A stretch of 53,806 nt of DNA, taken from contig BFEA01000710.1 in the NCBI GenBank assembly GCA_003427395.1, positions 271,575 through 325,380 on the forward strand, written 5' to 3'. Under the pieces are notes generated by a model. The model saw only the letters and a program-made list of their open reading frames with translations. It searched no databases and was not told the origin of the DNA. Both the position numbers and the translations under genes were made by a program. Shown here piece by piece: positions 52,096 through 53,806 of this stretch (position 1 is the first letter of the stretch; each line of letters opens with the position of its first letter). The stretch comes from Chara braunii. Lineage: Eukaryota; Streptophyta; Charophyceae; Charales; Characeae.

Positions 52096-52855
52096 ACACA
52101 ATGTATGAACAATGAAAACCCCAGTTTAAACTCAAGAACACAAACATCACCATCAATACCACGGAGAATAAGGAAAATCGACGAAAACTGATTTCAAACT
52201 ACTTGTGAATAAAAAACGCTAGTTTTTTCATCTTCTAATTTGAAAAAATTGGTCAATCGATGAACTTGATGGAAATATTAAAGTCTCGAGACCGACATCG
52301 ATACCAGATAACGATGGTTATTTTCAGGGAACGACATGAAATTGATTAAGTTGGTCTATGAATCAAGTAAGATATGAATTGACGGGATGAAAGTGTTGCT
52401 TATAGACTCAAAACTGCTTATCGAACAGGGGGTTGAATACAAAGTGGACTGCATTGTTGAAACAAAATCTAAAATCAATCCAAAGAAATATGAGATTATC
52501 TCCTTGCTTCACGCCCCTTAGAAGCGAAAAGATCTAAAACCCAAGAGCAAATATTAATTTTTTGATTATCTAAAAGGAATGAAATGCGTAGACAATAAAA
52601 AATGAAGACAAATGCTCAGAGAAGCATTGGATCAAAGTGAAAATAAGAAGAAAAAACGCTAAGTTTTCAAAATACGTAGGAGAAGGAGGGTGAAAATCAG
52701 TAAGATTAACATATTTGGAGAACATGACAGATTTTCTTTTGAAAAATGTCTTTTTAAATCTCTTGGAGAGATGTTGTAACAAGACACAGGTATCCCAATG
52801 GGGGGACACGCTATCCTCACTTTGGCCTACCTGGTTTGTATTCTATGAATCCCCG
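52096..52855. other. AT-rich region, no gene recognised
   Basis: ORFs are short and low-complexity. It may be further decayed downstream parts of the element carrying the GIY-YIG remnant. Confidence 0.4.
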
Positions 52856-52859
52856 GCAG

Positions 52860-53123
52860 TCATGACCGCAGGGTCAATCTCGGTCCGCGGTCTGGATCCC
52901 GACCGCCGAGGTCGGCTGCGGGCGGGAGCCGCGGTCCCGATTTTGGAATAATTTTTTTCCTATTAAAAATATACCCCAAAAAAAAAAAATGGGGTTGTAG
53001 GGTTTGAAGATACCTACATGCGTATTTTTTTTTTTTTTTAATTATGAAGTGTTTTTTTATTTAAAAAAAATAGAAAACCAAAAAATAAGTATTTAATAAA
53101 AAAAAAGGAAAATTTGTATTTTT

Positions 53124-53127
<4 letters not shown>
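52860..53127. repeat. GC-rich island, A-runs and GGGTTGTAGGG module
   Basis: CCGCGGTCTGGATCCCGACC-type sequence, then A-runs, ATGGGGTTGTAGGGTTTGAAG and a T-run. It repeats the layout of 42917-43225 in the opposite order of parts. Confidence 0.6.
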
Positions 53128-53176
<49 letters not shown>

Positions 53177-53209
53177 ATGTGCTGGGGGAAAGGGCGACCC
53201 CTTCCCCAC

Positions 53210-53247
<38 letters not shown>

Positions 53248-53425
53248 GTCAATCAAAGAAAAAAAAAAGTAATAAAAATGGAACAGCGGGTTCGACCCGT
53301 GCGCGTTTGTGTGTGTGTATGTGTGTGTGTATGTGTGTGTGTGTGTGTGTGTATGTGTGTGTATGTGTGTGTGTGTATGTGTGTGTGTGTGTGCGCCCGG
53401 GGGGGAAGGGCGACCCCTTTCCCAC

Positions 53426-53457
<32 letters not shown>

Positions 53458-53500
53458 TAAAAAAAAAAAAAAGTAAAAAAAAAAACAGGGTTCAACCCTC
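53128..53500. repeat. Two composite modules: (TG)n, G/C spacer, (AATC)n, A-run
   Basis: Each module has a TG run, GGGG(A)AAGGGCGACCCCTT(T/C)CC, CACCAACC(AATC)n and an A-run. Between them are AGCGGGTTCGACCCGTGCGCG (53284) and AGGGTTCAACCCTCGCGC (53487), which resemble Pol III B boxes. This is the reverse complement of the layout at 20098-20330. Confidence 0.85.
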
Positions 53501-53502
53501 GC

Positions 53503-53655
53503 GCACACACAATCAAATCAATCAAATCAATCAATCAATCAATCAATCAATCGATCAATCAACCAATCAATAAAACAAATCAAGATCCTATTGATTCGAT
53601 AGGATCTTGATTGGTTTGGTTGATTGATTGATTTGATTGATTTGATTGATTGATC

Positions 53656-53709
<54 letters not shown>

Positions 53710-53715
53710 GTGCGT
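53503..53715. repeat. Long near-perfect inverted repeat
   Basis: The centre is AATCAAGATCCTAT-TGATTCG-ATAGGATCTTGATT. The arms continue as (AATC)n and (GATT)n out to CACACA and TGTGTG, each about 90 bp. Even the irregular CAATCGATC/GATCGATTG and AATCAAATC steps are mirrored. Confidence 0.9.
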
Positions 53716-53806
53716 GTGTGTGAGAGAGAGAGAGCGAAAGCAGAGAGAGAAAGGAGAGGGAGAGAGAGAGAAAGTGGAGAGAGAAAGGAGAGAGAGAGAG
53801 AGAGAG
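53716..53806. repeat. (GA)n microsatellite
   Basis: GAGAGA runs with AAAG interruptions to the window end. Confidence 0.9.

Overview
This is repeat-dominated nuclear DNA from a eukaryote, most likely of the green (streptophyte) lineage. Four signals point there: a U6 snRNA copy ending in the plant-type 3' sequence (474-576), three TTTAGGG telomere-type units (32027-32051), a Ty3/gypsy element whose primer-binding site matches the plant initiator-tRNA-Met type, and a secreted single-domain fasciclin (FAS1) protein. A charophyte such as Chara would fit, but I cannot prove the species from the sequence. The only convincing host gene is the FAS1 gene (3411-4049, minus). Almost everything else is transposable elements, tandem repeats and composite microsatellites. 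There are three N gaps (17426-17480, 31153-31502, 42101-42916).

Layout. 1-4700: microsatellites, a retroposed U6 copy, tRNA-derived SINE pieces, an inverted-repeat element and the FAS1 gene. 5429-18752: one nearly complete Ty3/gypsy element of about 13.3 kb with 2.4-kb LTRs, a 4-bp CCAC target duplication, PBS, gag-protease-RT-RNase H in one frame, a PHD-like cysteine cluster plus integrase in a second frame, and further ORFs after integrase. It is dead: both pol frames carry in-frame stops. Each LTR carries a small ORF downstream of its TATA box. A related, diverged LTR at about 43200-45429 carries a homologue whose amino acids are conserved while codon third positions differ.

20306-42100 holds a Penelope-like/YIDD reverse-transcriptase element arranged head to tail. 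Copy 1 (20306-27655) is followed directly by copy 2 (period 7344 bp). Copy 2 is split by an 11.8-kb insertion (29170-40943, TGTCG...CGACA ends, CCGG/CCGA flanking) and resumes at 40948 until an assembly gap. The insertion contains a ~163-bp satellite, a 26-bp minisatellite, telomere-type repeats, a probable solo LTR and diverged tandem units with AAT runs.

42917-53806: the diverged LTR, GC-rich islands with poly-A/hairpin modules, hairpins embedded in CT microsatellite, a ~743-bp tandem array with a repeated hairpin-plus-T-run, a PIF/Harbinger-like transposase remnant, a GIY-YIG nuclease remnant, and a terminal long inverted repeat in AATC/GATT microsatellite.
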